Positions 26,532 through 35,800 of a DNA stretch of 64,000 nt are shown piece by piece. The DNA is taken from positions 62,001-126,000 of the forward strand of contig NZ_CP009438.1 of the NCBI RefSeq assembly GCF_000761215.1. The letters run 5' to 3'. How positions within the stretch are numbered: the stretch's first letter is position 1; each line of letters starts with the position of its first letter. Source of the stretch: Streptomyces glaucescens. GTDB taxonomy: Bacteria > Actinomycetota > Actinomycetes > Streptomycetales > Streptomycetaceae. Made by a program: the position numbers and the translations under genes. The notes under the pieces are model-generated. The model made no database searches, was not told the origin of the DNA, and was given only the letters and a program-made list of their open reading frames with translations.

Positions 26532-27170
26532 TCAGTTCTTGCCGAGCAGCTTGTTCATCCGCTCGATCTCCGCGCTCTGCGAGATGACGATCTGCCCGGC
26601 CATCTCCGTGGCCGGGGCGTAGGAACCGTCGGCCTGCTCGGTCTTGGCCATCTCGACCGCGCCTTCATGGTGCTTGATCATCATTTCCATGAACGCGGTG
26701 TCGAACGCCTTGCCGGAGGCCTTCTCCAGCCGGTCCATCTCCTGCACGGTCATCATGCCGCCGGACTCCCCGCCGTGCATGGAGTGGGCCATGGCTCCGT
26801 CGGCGGGTACTTCCTCGCCCCATGAGGTCAGCCAGCCCGACAGCGTGTTGATCTCGGGGTCCTGGGCTTTCTTGATGGCGGCGGCGAGCTTCTTCACCTC
26901 GGCCGACTGAGCCCGCTCGGGCGCGAGGCCGGCCATCTCCACAGCCTGGCGGTGGTGCGGGATCATCCCCTTGGCGAAAGCGACATCGGCCGCGTTGTGC
27001 TGCCCCTGGGACGCCGATGCAGAGACGGCGGGGGAAGCGCTGTTGCTGTTGTGCCCGCCGTGCCCGGCGGAGTCATCACCGTTGCCGCCGCAGGCGGCCA
27101 GGACGAACGCCGCCGCACCTGCGGCGGCGACGGCGGCGGTACGGCGGAACAGGAAACGCGTGCGGATCAT
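26532..27170 (-). CDS. DUF305-domain lipoprotein
   Basis: 212-residue exported protein. ATG 27170 with AAGGAG upstream. A Sec signal ends in the lipobox LAAC (Cys27), so it is anchored to the outer face of the membrane. The mature part has a His/Ser-rich linker (GHGGHNSN) and two four-helix ferritin-like halves. These carry the repeated HHRQAVEMA and HHEGAVEMA motifs typical of DUF305, plus Met/His clusters (MAHSMHGGESGGMM) that suggest metal, probably copper, binding. It lies 112 bases behind a DUF6153 gene on the same strand and ends at a strong terminator. Role inferred: extracytoplasmic copper handling. Confidence 0.9.
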   Translation of the reverse strand: MIRTRFLFRRTAAVAAAGAAAFVLAACGGNGDDSAGHGGHNSNSASPAVSASASQGQHNAADVAFAKGMIPHHRQAVEMAGLAPERAQSAEVKKLAAAIKKAQDPEINTLSGWLTSWGEEVPADGAMAHSMHGGESGGMMTVQEMDRLEKASGKAFDTAFMEMMIKHHEGAVEMAKTEQADGSYAPATEMAGQIVISQSAEIERMNKLLGKN

Positions 27171-27282
27171 GGTGGTGCAGCTCCTTGATGTGCGCCGGTC
27201 ACGGCGCGGTGGATCAGATGAAGGGCGTGCGAGAGCACGGCACCCGCGCCACGAGGCGCGAGAGGTGCCGGGCGGGGCCGCT

Positions 27283-27696
27283 CTAGATCCGCAGAAGCTG
27301 CAGTTCGGACAGGTCGGGCGGGGCGCGTCCGTCATGGGGCGAGCCGGTAGGCGCCGCGACGGGGCCGGCGACGGCGGGTGCCTGCAGCACCGGGCCGGCG
27401 GCCGGCGCCGGCGGTGTGTACGGCGAGCTGGTACCGGTGGCCGCACAGGTGGCGTCGGCGTGATCGAGGTGTCCCGACCCGCCATCCGTGTGCGAGCATC
27501 CCCCGCCTGCGTACGGGACGCCGTCAGCGGGGGCCATGACCATCTCGTGGCCGCCTCCCGCCTGCGCCGCAACGGCAGCACCCGGTGTCAGGCCGTGCAT
27601 GCCCAGCACCCCGGCCAGCACCGCCAGCACCAGCAGCACGAACAGCCGCCCGGCGGGGCGGCTGCTGCTGCGGGTGCACGTGGTCACAGGGCTCAT
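27283..27696 (-). CDS. DUF6153-family membrane protein
   Basis: 137 residues from ATG 27696. One N-terminal helix (RLFVLLVLAVLAGVLGMHGL) leads into an extracytoplasmic domain with conserved GGGHEMVM, GGGCSHTDGGSGHLDHADAT and a final PDLSELQLLRI. The two Cys and many His/Met residues fit metal handling. In Streptomyces it is commonly found next to DUF305 lipoproteins, as here, so the pair probably forms one operon terminated at 26489-26514. Confidence 0.85.
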   Translation of the reverse strand: MSPVTTCTRSSSRPAGRLFVLLVLAVLAGVLGMHGLTPGAAVAAQAGGGHEMVMAPADGVPYAGGGCSHTDGGSGHLDHADATCAATGTSSPYTPPAPAAGPVLQAPAVAGPVAAPTGSPHDGRAPPDLSELQLLRI

Positions 27697-28447
27697 CGTA
27701 CGGGGCAGCCCGCACGGGGCATGTCCCGCCGGCCCCTTGCCGCACCCGTTCACCCGCGCCGGTCGCACGCCCCGGCACGGTGGGATCGGGTACCGAAGGA
27801 GTGGGATCGGTCGAGTGGACTCGGCGTGTCGGATGGGCCGTTGGTTCTGGCGCCGCGGCGTGCGGCGGCGCCAGAACCATGAGCGGGTCCCGCGGCAACG
27901 GGGTTCGCTCTGTCTCCGGGGTAACTGATTGCCCGCAGTACTTCGGAGAGCCCGCTGGTGGCCGAGAGGCCGACAGTCAGGCATGCATAAAGATCAGGCA
28001 TGGACGGGTTCTGGGTCAAGAGTGAGACACCCGTGCGTGAACTGCGCGCCCCGTTGACCCTCTGACCTGCTGAGACGAAGGACAGGGCATGTCCGAAAGC
28101 GTGAGGAGACCGCGGGACAAAAACACGGATTATCACTCTCTGTAATATCTCCGGGTAGAGAAAGGTGGGACACAACTGCGGGAAACGACCGATCACTTGG
28201 CACCTGAGCAGGCAAGATGCCGTTACCGGAGCAGCGGGAGGGCAAGACCGACTCAGGGACAACTCCGCGGATTGCCTGGCTCAGGGGTTAGCACTGCGAG
28301 CCGAAGTGCTGCAACATCACTAACCACCAAGGCGACGGCAATCGCCTGACGCAAGACCGAGTGGCCCGCAGTGCAAGTCGTTGAGCCCGAAAAGAGTTAG
28401 GTAGAAAGTTGAACAACATTCTTTGCGGCGCGTCGCGCCCTCTGGCG
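27697..28447. other. Long intergenic region, relatively AT-rich
   Basis: 750 bases without a gene. 28080-28160 and 28360-28420 are distinctly less GC-rich than the rest (for example GGATTATCACTCTCTGTAAT). A small hairpin AGGCGA/TCGCCT lies at about 28329-28346. It probably holds the promoter and leader for the gene pair at 28448-30125. An RNA gene cannot be excluded but nothing specific is recognised. Confidence 0.4.
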
Positions 28448-28624
28448 ATGCCGGAGGCTGGCGTCCTCATTGTGATCATCGTCATCGCCGTGGCCCTGGC
28501 TCTCGCCGGCCTGCCGACTGCCGGCGTGCTCCTCTTAATCGCCGAGACCCTCTCACTGGGTGCCCGTCTGCTGACGGATCAGCGGCGTCGGAGCACCGGG
28601 CAGGCTCGGAGCACGGAAGTCTGA
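28448..28624 (+). CDS. Small single-span membrane protein, 58 aa
   Basis: MPEAGVLIVIIVIAVALALA then GLPTAGVLLLIAETLSLGAR and a basic cytoplasmic tail. One long or two short hydrophobic segments. A TTG at 28409 would extend it by 13 residues. It ends 7 bases before the double-HTH gene and is probably co-transcribed with it; small holin-like or regulatory peptides occur in such positions, but this one has no known family. Confidence 0.55.
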   Translation: MPEAGVLIVIIVIAVALALAGLPTAGVLLLIAETLSLGARLLTDQRRRSTGQARSTEV

Positions 28625-28631
28625 CAGACAG

Positions 28632-30125
28632 ATGGCACGTCGAGAGAATCCGATCCCCCAGTGCAGCAGATCGCTCCTGGCTTTGGTGACGTGGCTGCGT
28701 GCCGGCCGGACAGAGGCCGGGCTGACCTACGAGCAGCTCGCCTCGCGCACCGAATTCAGCGCGGACACCCTCTCGCGTGCCGCTTCCGGACGCGGCGTGC
28801 CGCGGAACCTGGCCGCGGTTCTCGCCTACGCCCAGGCCTGCGGACGAAGCACGAAGGAGGCAGAGCGGCTGTGGAAGAACGCCCGGCGCGATGAGTCCCG
28901 TGCCCAGGGCGTGCTCAGCGGCCATCGTGGGGTGCACATCAGCGTCGTCAAGGACTTCGCTGACCTGCACTCTGCCATCGTCGATCTGTACCACGACGAC
29001 GGCAGCCCGCCCCTGCGCGACCTGGACAAGCGCCTGGGTGGTATGGGGCGGCTGCCGCACAGTACGGTCAGCCGGGTCCTCAAAGGCAGTTCCACACCCA
29101 GCCGGACCTTCGTGGCGGCCTTCGCGCAAGCCTGCAATGTCCGGAAAGCCGACCTGCCGGAGTGGACGAAGGCCTGGGACCGAGCCGACGCCGACCGGCG
29201 CAGCAGCCGTATGCGGTCACGCAAGCCCGATCAGGCGCAGCAACGCCTGACCGTCCATGACCGCGTCACGCCTCGCGATCTCCAACTGCTGATGAGCGAG
29301 TTGGAATCGGCCTCACGCAAGGAACCAGCTCTCAAGCTTCTCATCCATGTGCCGGAGCCGGAAAGCGTCGAGGCACGTGCTGCTGCCCGTATGAGCCGAG
29401 AACTTCTCGTCGACCAGGCGCAGCGCCGCGGAGAGCTCGCTTGCCCGCAGTGTCACCGACCGTCGTTCGGCTACGGCGACAGGCACGGTTGGAGAGCAGA
29501 ACTGTGTACCAGTTGCGCCCCTCGGTCTGCACAGCGTGGACCGGTTCCGTACGAGACCGCTCCGCTGGGAGCCGATCATCCTGCTGATACGCCCACGCTT
29601 GTTCTGCGCGACTCGACCGCCGGCCGTTCAGACAACACAGCCGCAGACACCCCCACACTGTCACTTCGCCTACCGGACCCGGCGAAGCGGCCCCCTCTGC
29701 CCAAACGGACCAGCCGGGCCTGGCCTGTCCCGCCACGGCCCTCGCCAGCATCACGGCTGAGTGCGGACTCCCTGACCACGCTGAGCGAAGCATCCGCCCA
29801 GCGGCCCGTCACTCCCGCCGACCCCACAGTGGCCCGAACCGACAATCGCGGAGTATCGCCGTACGGACCTCCCCCGCACCCCCGTGCTGGCCAGTCCTAC
29901 CGTCACAGTGACGACTGGTTCGCGGACACCACCTCGCCGCAGGCACCCTCACCCCTGCCGAGAGTGCGAGTGCGCATCAACATCCCGGGATCCAGACCTC
30001 TGCCGCCTGTGGTGGCGCCCAGCCCCTCGCGCTCAATCGCGGACGACGACACCCAGGAGAAGAAGAAACCCGAAACCGAAGGCAGCGACACCGTAGCTGC
30101 GGTCCGGTTGTCCTCGGAAGACTAG
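28632..30125 (+). CDS. Double helix-turn-helix DNA-binding protein, 497 aa
   Basis: Cytoplasmic regulator with two XRE-like HTH units: residues about 22-75 (GLTYEQLASRTEFSADTLSR then AASGRGVPRNLAAVLAYAQA) and about 113-170 (RDLDKRLGGMGRLPHSTVSR then VLKGSSTPSRTFVAAFAQAC). A zinc-knuckle-like CPQC...CTSC follows at about 271-298. The last 190 residues are Pro/Ser/Thr-rich and disordered. Two HTH in one chain suggest binding to a bipartite or repeated site. A small membrane peptide is encoded directly upstream. No known regulon; it may be self-regulated from the AT-rich region upstream. Confidence 0.75.
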   Translation: MARRENPIPQCSRSLLALVTWLRAGRTEAGLTYEQLASRTEFSADTLSRAASGRGVPRNLAAVLAYAQACGRSTKEAERLWKNARRDESRAQGVLSGHRGVHISVVKDFADLHSAIVDLYHDDGSPPLRDLDKRLGGMGRLPHSTVSRVLKGSSTPSRTFVAAFAQACNVRKADLPEWTKAWDRADADRRSSRMRSRKPDQAQQRLTVHDRVTPRDLQLLMSELESASRKEPALKLLIHVPEPESVEARAAARMSRELLVDQAQRRGELACPQCHRPSFGYGDRHGWRAELCTSCAPRSAQRGPVPYETAPLGADHPADTPTLVLRDSTAGRSDNTAADTPTLSLRLPDPAKRPPLPKRTSRAWPVPPRPSPASRLSADSLTTLSEASAQRPVTPADPTVARTDNRGVSPYGPPPHPRAGQSYRHSDDWFADTTSPQAPSPLPRVRVRINIPGSRPLPPVVAPSPSRSIADDDTQEKKKPETEGSDTVAAVRLSSED

Positions 30126-30795
30126 AGGGAAGCCGGTGATCCTTCAGTCGCTGCCCGAGCACGCTCGGGCTTGGCGCGGGGCTCGATGGAAGTGAGGCCG
30201 GCCTCATGGGCGGCTGGCCGTACGAGGTGGCTCGTGCCGCGCGCGAACCGGCGCACCCGCTCACCGCACCAGCGCACCAGCGCACCGGATGCCGGGATGT
30301 CCGGCACTCCCCCACCGCACCGGTGCACCGGAGTGGAGTCCACCCGATGCGCTCCACCGCGGTCTCCGCCTGTTTCTGCGACTTGCTGAACCCCCAGGGA
30401 CGGGCGAACGCACGCGGCTGAGTGGCCAGGATGCCGACCATGGTTGTGGCCGGGGGCCCCGCGCTCAGTAGGCACCCGCGCGGCACCTGGGCCACCTGAC
30501 CCGACCCGGATGTCAGTGCCGCGTGTGATAGCCGCCCGTTCGAATCCGGCCCGCCCGTAGAGCTGCCTTTTGATCTTTCTCGTCCGACGGTTCTCGGTTC
30601 GAAGAGCCCGGGGCACCAGCCCCATACCGAAATACGCTGCCGCCCCCGGGCGCGCCCCCGTGCAGAGCGGACGCCTCGTGGTACGAACAGAAGCCGTGGT
30701 GGTCCGACGAGGCGCAGGGCGGGTGCGGTCGGCGTCCCGGGCGGCCGAGACGAGGGCGATCCCGCCCGCGTCCGCTTGAACCGAGTGGAGGACCG
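30126..30795. other. No gene called
   Basis: Open frames on both strands are low-quality. A GTTCGAATCC tRNA T-loop-like string occurs at about 30538 but no cloverleaf could be drawn. GGAGG before TerC lies at the right edge. Confidence 0.4.
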
Positions 30796-31818
30796 GTGCT
30801 GGATATCAGCGCACTGACCTGGGCCGTCACCATCGGCCTGATCTTCGCCCTGCTCGTCGTCGATCTGGTCCTGGCCGCAGCGCGCCCGCACCGGGTCGGT
30901 TTCGGTGAGGCCACCGCCTGGTCGGTGTTCTACATCCTCGTCGCGGTCGCTTTCGGTATCTGGTTCGCCGCACGGTACGGCGGAGAGGCAGGGACCGAAT
31001 ACTTCGCCGGCTACATCGTCGAGAAGAGCCTGTCGGTCGACAATTTGTTCGTGTTCGTCATCATCATGACCACCTTCGCCGTGCCGGCGGAGCACCAGCA
31101 CAAGGTACTCACGTTCGGCATCGTGCTCGCCCTGGTCATGCGTGCGATCTTCATCGCGCTCGGTGCCACCCTGCTGGCGCTGTTCTCCTTCATGTTCCTG
31201 CTGTTCGGCCTGCTGCTGATCTACACCGCCGTGCAGTTGTTCCGGCACCGTGACGAGGACCCCGACATCGAGGACAACGTCCTGGTGAAGGCCGCCCGCC
31301 GGTTCCTGCCCGTCACCGACGACTACGTGGGCGGCAAGCTCTCCGTCCGCGACGACGGGCGCCGGATGGTCACGCCGCTGTTCATCGTCCTGCTCGCCAT
31401 CGGCAGCATCGACCTGCTCTTCGCGCTCGATTCCATCCCCGCGGTGTTCGGCGTCACCCGGGAGCCCTACATCGTCTTCGCCGCCAACGCCTTCGCCCTG
31501 CTCGGCCTGCGCGCCTTGTTCTTCCTCGTCAAGGGGATGCTGGACCGGCTGGTGTACCTGTCCGCCGGGCTGGCGCTGATTCTCGCGTTCATCGGCGTCA
31601 AGCTCATCCTGCACTGGGCGCATGTCGACGTGCACGAGGGGGTCCCTGAGATCCCCACCCCGCTCAGTCTCGGCGTGATCGGCGCCGTGCTCGCGGTGGT
31701 CACCGTGGCCAGTCTGCTCAAGACCAGGCGTGACCCGACCGCCAAGGCCCACCCCGGCTCGCTGCGCTCCCATCCTCCCGGGTCCGCGGAGTCCGACCGG
31801 CAAACCGGAGTCCACTGA
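30796..31818 (+). CDS. TerC-family integral membrane protein
   Basis: 340-residue protein with about nine membrane helices, of the TerC/Alx family linked to tellurite resistance and metal (Mn) export at translocon sites. GTG 30796 follows GGAGG. Family signature: AGYIVEKSLSVDNLFVFVII in the N-terminal half and its repeat LLAIGSIDLLFALDSIPAVF in the C-terminal half, with intramembrane Asp residues. GLRALFFLVKGMLDRLVYLS and GVKLILHW follow. It stands alone; no ter operon genes are next to it, so a housekeeping metal-homeostasis role is more likely than tellurite resistance. Confidence 0.92.
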   Translation: MLDISALTWAVTIGLIFALLVVDLVLAAARPHRVGFGEATAWSVFYILVAVAFGIWFAARYGGEAGTEYFAGYIVEKSLSVDNLFVFVIIMTTFAVPAEHQHKVLTFGIVLALVMRAIFIALGATLLALFSFMFLLFGLLLIYTAVQLFRHRDEDPDIEDNVLVKAARRFLPVTDDYVGGKLSVRDDGRRMVTPLFIVLLAIGSIDLLFALDSIPAVFGVTREPYIVFAANAFALLGLRALFFLVKGMLDRLVYLSAGLALILAFIGVKLILHWAHVDVHEGVPEIPTPLSLGVIGAVLAVVTVASLLKTRRDPTAKAHPGSLRSHPPGSAESDRQTGVH

Positions 31819-32400
31819 GCCACGCTCGGGGCAGCCGGGCCGTACGCAAATGGACGAGTGTCAGCCACCTCGACCCGGGCGGACAGTCCCTCGTGCCCCG
31901 GTCCCCGGATGCCAATGGGAGCGGGACGACCTCTCCGCGGTTGTCTTGGGCGTTTTCTCCCGTCTGCGGCCGGACGCGTTGGCCGGCGCCGCCACTGCCG
32001 CAGCAGCTGCTGGTGAGTCGTAGCGGTCAGAGCGCTCGGCCCGCACCGGCCGCGCGCAAAGCCCGAGGTGCCGCCGTCACTTCGTGCTGTCGTCCGGCCT
32101 GGCCGAGGTCGGTGGAGCAGGCGTTCGCAGCAGGCGCGGGCGATGGGCGGAGTGGCGTTCGGAGGGATCGCCCGGCCGGCGGGCAAGGCGGTCAGCGCTT
32201 TGACACGGACCCCCAGCTCGGCCTCGCCGTCGCGGCGGTCAGCGTGTCCGGCTCGGCTGCGGACTGTCTGATCCTTCTCCGGGGCGCATCCCCCGCGAGA
32301 GCTACAGCAGCGGTCCATGTGCGGGTGATTCGCGGACGGCGCCGGGTTCCTAGCGTGGTTGTCAGGTCGCAGCCGGTGCGACCGCTGAGGGGGAGGTCAC
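31819..32400. other. Intergenic, no gene seen
   Basis: 580 bases. A short coding-like tail (RDDLSAVVLGVFSRLRPDAL, about 31920-32023) may be a gene scrap. GGGGGAGG at 32388-32395 is the ribosome site of the next gene. Confidence 0.35.
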
Positions 32401-33309
32401 ATGAGGACCACGTCCACCGCACGGCACGCCGAAGGGCCCGGCCCGGACACCGGGCCCGACGGTCACGATGCTCACGGTGGTCGCGGCGGTCGTCTCGGCC
32501 GGATCGTGCGCTCTCCGCTCGGCTGGATGCTGACGGGACTGGTCGGTGTCGGCCTGGTCTCGGGCCTGACCGCCACGGGTCCCGGTCCGGTTCCGGTGCT
32601 GGGCGCGGGTGCCGCGGTGGGCGTGTACTGGCTGGTCATGCGCCGCGTCGCGCGACGCTCGACGCCGGAGATCGACCGGCGGGGAGCCGGCCGGGAGGCG
32701 CTGCTGGGCGGCGCGATCGGCCTGGGCTTCGTCGGGGTGTCCGCCTTGCTGATCACGTCCTTCGGGGGCTACTCGTTCTCCTGGGCGGGCCATGGCTTCG
32801 TGGCGGTCGTCTGGTCCGCGGTCATGGTGCAGATCGGCACCGCGGTCACCGAGGAGTTGGTGTTCCGCGGTCTCGCACTGCAGGCCCTGGAGCAGCTGTG
32901 GGGCAGCCGGGCCGCCATCGTGGTCACCGGGTCGTTCTTCGGCCTCGCGCATCTGGGCACTCAGGAAGCCAGTGCGTGGAGTGCGCTGGCGATCGCTGTC
33001 GAGGCCGGTGTGATGCTCGGCGCCGCGTTCCTGTGGCGGCGTAACATCTGGTTCGTCGCGGGACTGCACTTCGCCTGGAACACCACCGAGCAGCTGCTCG
33101 GCATCCCGGTCTCCGGGCACCCGTCCGAGGGCCTGTTCACCGTCGACGTGCATGGCTCCGCTGTGCTGACCGGCGGTGGCTTCGGCCTGGAGGCGGCGCT
33201 GACGCCCGTCGTCCTCGGGCTGCTGCTCGCCGTACGGATGTTCGCCCTCGCCCGCCGCGGCGGGCGCCTGCTGCCCCGTCGATCCGCACGGCACACGCAG
33301 GCCGGCTGA
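32401..33309 (+). CDS. CPBP-family intramembrane metalloprotease
   Basis: 302 residues, about eight membrane helices after a hydrophilic N-terminus. The CAAX-protease/bacteriocin-processing (CPBP) motifs are complete: EELVFRG with Glu151-Glu152 and Arg, FGLAH with His184, and HFAWN with His223 and Asn227, which together bind the catalytic metal in the membrane. ATG 32401 follows GGGGGAGG. It is 12 bases from a sensor kinase gene and likely the first gene of that operon. Substrate unknown; an immunity or membrane-stress role is possible. Confidence 0.88.
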   Translation: MRTTSTARHAEGPGPDTGPDGHDAHGGRGGRLGRIVRSPLGWMLTGLVGVGLVSGLTATGPGPVPVLGAGAAVGVYWLVMRRVARRSTPEIDRRGAGREALLGGAIGLGFVGVSALLITSFGGYSFSWAGHGFVAVVWSAVMVQIGTAVTEELVFRGLALQALEQLWGSRAAIVVTGSFFGLAHLGTQEASAWSALAIAVEAGVMLGAAFLWRRNIWFVAGLHFAWNTTEQLLGIPVSGHPSEGLFTVDVHGSAVLTGGGFGLEAALTPVVLGLLLAVRMFALARRGGRLLPRRSARHTQAG

Positions 33310-33321
33310 CCGGAGGAAACG

Positions 33322-34542
33322 ATGGTGATGTCCCCTCAGGCGCCCCGGAGCCGTGCGCTGCTCCGGGCGCCGCTCGAGTGGTGGGAGGAGCGGGACGCCT
33401 TCCTCAAGGACGGCGTCCTCGCCCTCGTGCTGGCCCTGTTGGCCTTCGTACCCACCCTGTCCACCATCGGAGCGCAGATCGGGGATCTCCCCGAGCGGCC
33501 GGCGAGCGCGCTCAGCGTCGCCCTGACCGCGGCGCAGACTCTGCCGCTGGCGGCCCGCAGGCGGTGGCCCGCAGGCTGCCTGGCTGTCGCCGCCGCCGCG
33601 TTCGCCGCGTATCAGGCGCTGGGCTTCGCAACGACATTCGGCAGCCTGGGGCTGTATCTGGCCTTGTACTCGGCCGGAGCCCACCAGGTCCGCTTCCGCC
33701 GTGGCCTGGCGGGCGTGGTGAGCGCGGGCTACGCCGTGCTGGCGCTCGTCCTGGACCGTCTGGGCTCACCGCTCGGCATCGCGGACCACCTCGCGTTCTA
33801 TCTGACTCTGGCCGTGTTCTGGATGGTGGGCAGTACCGTGCGCACACGGCGGGCGGAAGAGGCGCAGCGGCGGCGGCTGGCCACCGAACTGGCCACGGCC
33901 GCGGAGCGGGCACGCATCGCCAGCGAGCTGCACGACGTGGTCACCCATCACGTGACGGCCATGGTGGTCCAGGCGGATGCGGCCCAGTTCCTGCTTACTT
34001 CCGCACCGGACAAGGCCAGCGAGGGACTCTCGGCCGTCAGCGACACCGGCCGTCGGGCGCTGACCGAGCTGCGGTACCTGCTCGGCGTGCTGGAGGCGAC
34101 CGGCGAGTCAGCGTCCGCGGACCGGGCACCCACCCTGGGACGGCTCGGGGACCTGGTCGAACAGGCCCGCCGGTCCGGGCAGCCGGTCGAGTTCAGCGAG
34201 CAGGGCGAGCGGCGAGCGCAGTCCGTGGACGTCGAACTGGCCGCCTACCGGGTGGTGCAGGAGGCGCTCACCAATGCGATGAAGTACGCCGCCGGGCAAA
34301 AAACACAAGTCCTGATCGGGCACGGCGAGAAGCACATCGAGATCAAGGTGACCACCGACAGGCCCAGCACCGTCCCGGCGGCAGCACCTGCCCTGCGGAA
34401 GCCGGACCCGGCGGGCGGGCGTGGACTGGCGGGGCTGCGTGCACGGGTGCGGATGGTCAATGGTGAACTCAAGGCCGGACCGCGGACCGAAGGCGGCTTC
34501 GAGGTCCACGCCACAATCCCGTCCAAGCCCGTAACGGAGTGA
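33322..34542 (+). CDS. Two-component sensor histidine kinase, NarL-type (HisKA_3)
   Basis: 406 residues. The N-terminal half has four or five membrane helices with almost no periplasmic loops, so it senses in or at the membrane. HisKA_3 dimerisation: ARIASELHDVVTHHVTAMVV with the phosphorylated His204. The HATPase carries EALTNAMKYAAG (N box) and GGRGLAGLRARV (G box). Start could be ATG 33322 or 33328. It follows the CPBP gene by 12 bases and precedes its response regulator by 4 bases. Confidence 0.92.
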   Translation: MVMSPQAPRSRALLRAPLEWWEERDAFLKDGVLALVLALLAFVPTLSTIGAQIGDLPERPASALSVALTAAQTLPLAARRRWPAGCLAVAAAAFAAYQALGFATTFGSLGLYLALYSAGAHQVRFRRGLAGVVSAGYAVLALVLDRLGSPLGIADHLAFYLTLAVFWMVGSTVRTRRAEEAQRRRLATELATAAERARIASELHDVVTHHVTAMVVQADAAQFLLTSAPDKASEGLSAVSDTGRRALTELRYLLGVLEATGESASADRAPTLGRLGDLVEQARRSGQPVEFSEQGERRAQSVDVELAAYRVVQEALTNAMKYAAGQKTQVLIGHGEKHIEIKVTTDRPSTVPAAAPALRKPDPAGGRGLAGLRARVRMVNGELKAGPRTEGGFEVHATIPSKPVTE

Positions 34543-34546
34543 CCCC

Positions 34547-35239
34547 GTGAGCGATGCGCCGTCACCGATCCGCGTGCTCGTCTGCGACGACCAGGCCCTG
34601 GTACGCACCGGCTACGTCACCATCTTCTCCGCCCAGCCCGACATGAAGGTCGTCGGAGAAGCCGAGAACGGGCACGAAGCGGTCCAGGCCGCACAGCGAC
34701 TGCGTCCCGATGTGGTGATCATGGACATCCGCATGCCCCTGCTCGGCGGCATCGAAGCGACCCGGCAACTGGCCGGTCCCGACGCCGAAACACCGCCGAA
34801 GATACTGGTCGTCACCACCTTCAACGTCGACGCCTACGTCTACGACGCACTGCGTGCCGGGGCCAGCGGCTTCCTCCTCAAGGACGCGCCCCCGGCGGAA
34901 CTGGTCAACGCCATCCGCACGGTCGCGAAGGGCGAGGCCCTGCTGGCCCCCGCCGTCACCCGCCACCTCATCGGCCACTTCGCCGAACACCTGCGCCCGG
35001 CCGACACCAACCGGCCTGCCAGAGACGAGGTGATACGGGCACTGACCCCGCGCGAGCTGGAGGTGCTCGGGCAGATCGCTGAAGGACTGTCCAACGCGGA
35101 GATCGCCGCGGAGCTCTTCATCACCCCCGAGACGGTCAAGACCTACGTATCGAGAATCCTGACCAAACTCGGCCTGCGCGACCGCGTCCAGGCCGTCGTC
35201 CTCGCCCACCGGATCGGACTGGCGCCCAGGAGCGAGTGA
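34547..35239 (+). CDS. NarL/FixJ-family response regulator
   Basis: 230 residues. The receiver domain starts IRVLVCDDQALVRTGYVTIF and has the phospho-acceptor Asp60 in VVIMDIRMP, then VVTTFNVDAYVYDALRAGAS and Lys in FLLKDAPP. The C-terminal LuxR HTH reads LTPRELEVLGQIAEGLSNAE and FITPETVKTYVSRILTKLGL. GTG 34547 is 4 bases after the kinase stop, so kinase and regulator are coupled. Target probably includes the CPBP gene upstream (inference). Confidence 0.95.
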   Translation: MSDAPSPIRVLVCDDQALVRTGYVTIFSAQPDMKVVGEAENGHEAVQAAQRLRPDVVIMDIRMPLLGGIEATRQLAGPDAETPPKILVVTTFNVDAYVYDALRAGASGFLLKDAPPAELVNAIRTVAKGEALLAPAVTRHLIGHFAEHLRPADTNRPARDEVIRALTPRELEVLGQIAEGLSNAEIAAELFITPETVKTYVSRILTKLGLRDRVQAVVLAHRIGLAPRSE

Positions 35240-35565
35240 GTACCGCGCACTGGAGCTCTCGAAACGACCAACACCATGACCCGCGTCCTCCCGCACACCA
35301 ACACCGCCGGCCGGTGCACGTGCAGGGCCAGCAGACGGCGCAGGCTCCAGGCATCAAGGCGCTGCTCACCGACCTGGTGCTCGGGAAGGTGCCCGCCCCT
35401 GAGCAGGCACCTGCTGTAGCTGCCCCTGTCCGGGCCGCGCCCCCGGCAGCGCGGCCGAGTACGCCCGTTGAGCAGTTGCGGCAGCCGGCGGAGCTGCGGG
35501 ACGCGGGCATCCTCACGGAGGACGAGTTCGCGGCCAAGAAGGCGGACATCCTCGCCCGCATGTGA
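35236..35565 (+). CDS. SHOCT-domain protein
   Basis: The C-terminal 35 residues, PVEQLRQPAELRDAGILTED then EFAAKKADILARM, are a clear SHOCT domain, a short helical oligomerisation module. The GTG start overlaps the regulator stop (GTGA). The first 25 residues (His/Arg-rich) have poor codon bias and do not resemble SHOCT relatives, so the native N-terminus may be lost by a frameshift. GTG 35311 is a possible alternative start. Confidence 0.6.
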   Translation: MSTAHWSSRNDQHHDPRPPAHQHRRPVHVQGQQTAQAPGIKALLTDLVLGKVPAPEQAPAVAAPVRAAPPAARPSTPVEQLRQPAELRDAGILTEDEFAAKKADILARM

Positions 35566-35800
35566 TCCGCGCCGACGCGACGGTTTCGACGCGGGCAGCC
35601 GTCGCGTCCGGCCCGGATGAGGATGCCCGCAAGGGAAGTGCGGCCTGGTCCGCGACGCGCGCTTGCAGCTTCGTGTGGCAAGGCCGCACCACTTGATCGG
35701 CTGTGGCCTCAGGGGTTTTCTCGTCGCTCCACAGCGCGACCGATGAGTTTGCGGCTCCCCGGCGGTCCAAGCTCGTGACACCCTAGGAAAGGGCACCGCC

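Noticed and set aside
28000..28447. Riboswitch or other structured RNA in the AT-richer leader
   Set aside because: Only one weak hairpin seen; no match to a known riboswitch core could be made by eye.
30530..30560. tRNA-like T-arm string GTTCGAATCC
   Set aside because: One T-stem pair is mismatched, and no acceptor, D-arm or anticodon arm could be placed upstream; probably chance.
29977..31815. 612-codon open frame antisense to TerC and spanning its promoter
   Set aside because: Acidic low-complexity product, mirrors TerC codons, no homology pattern.
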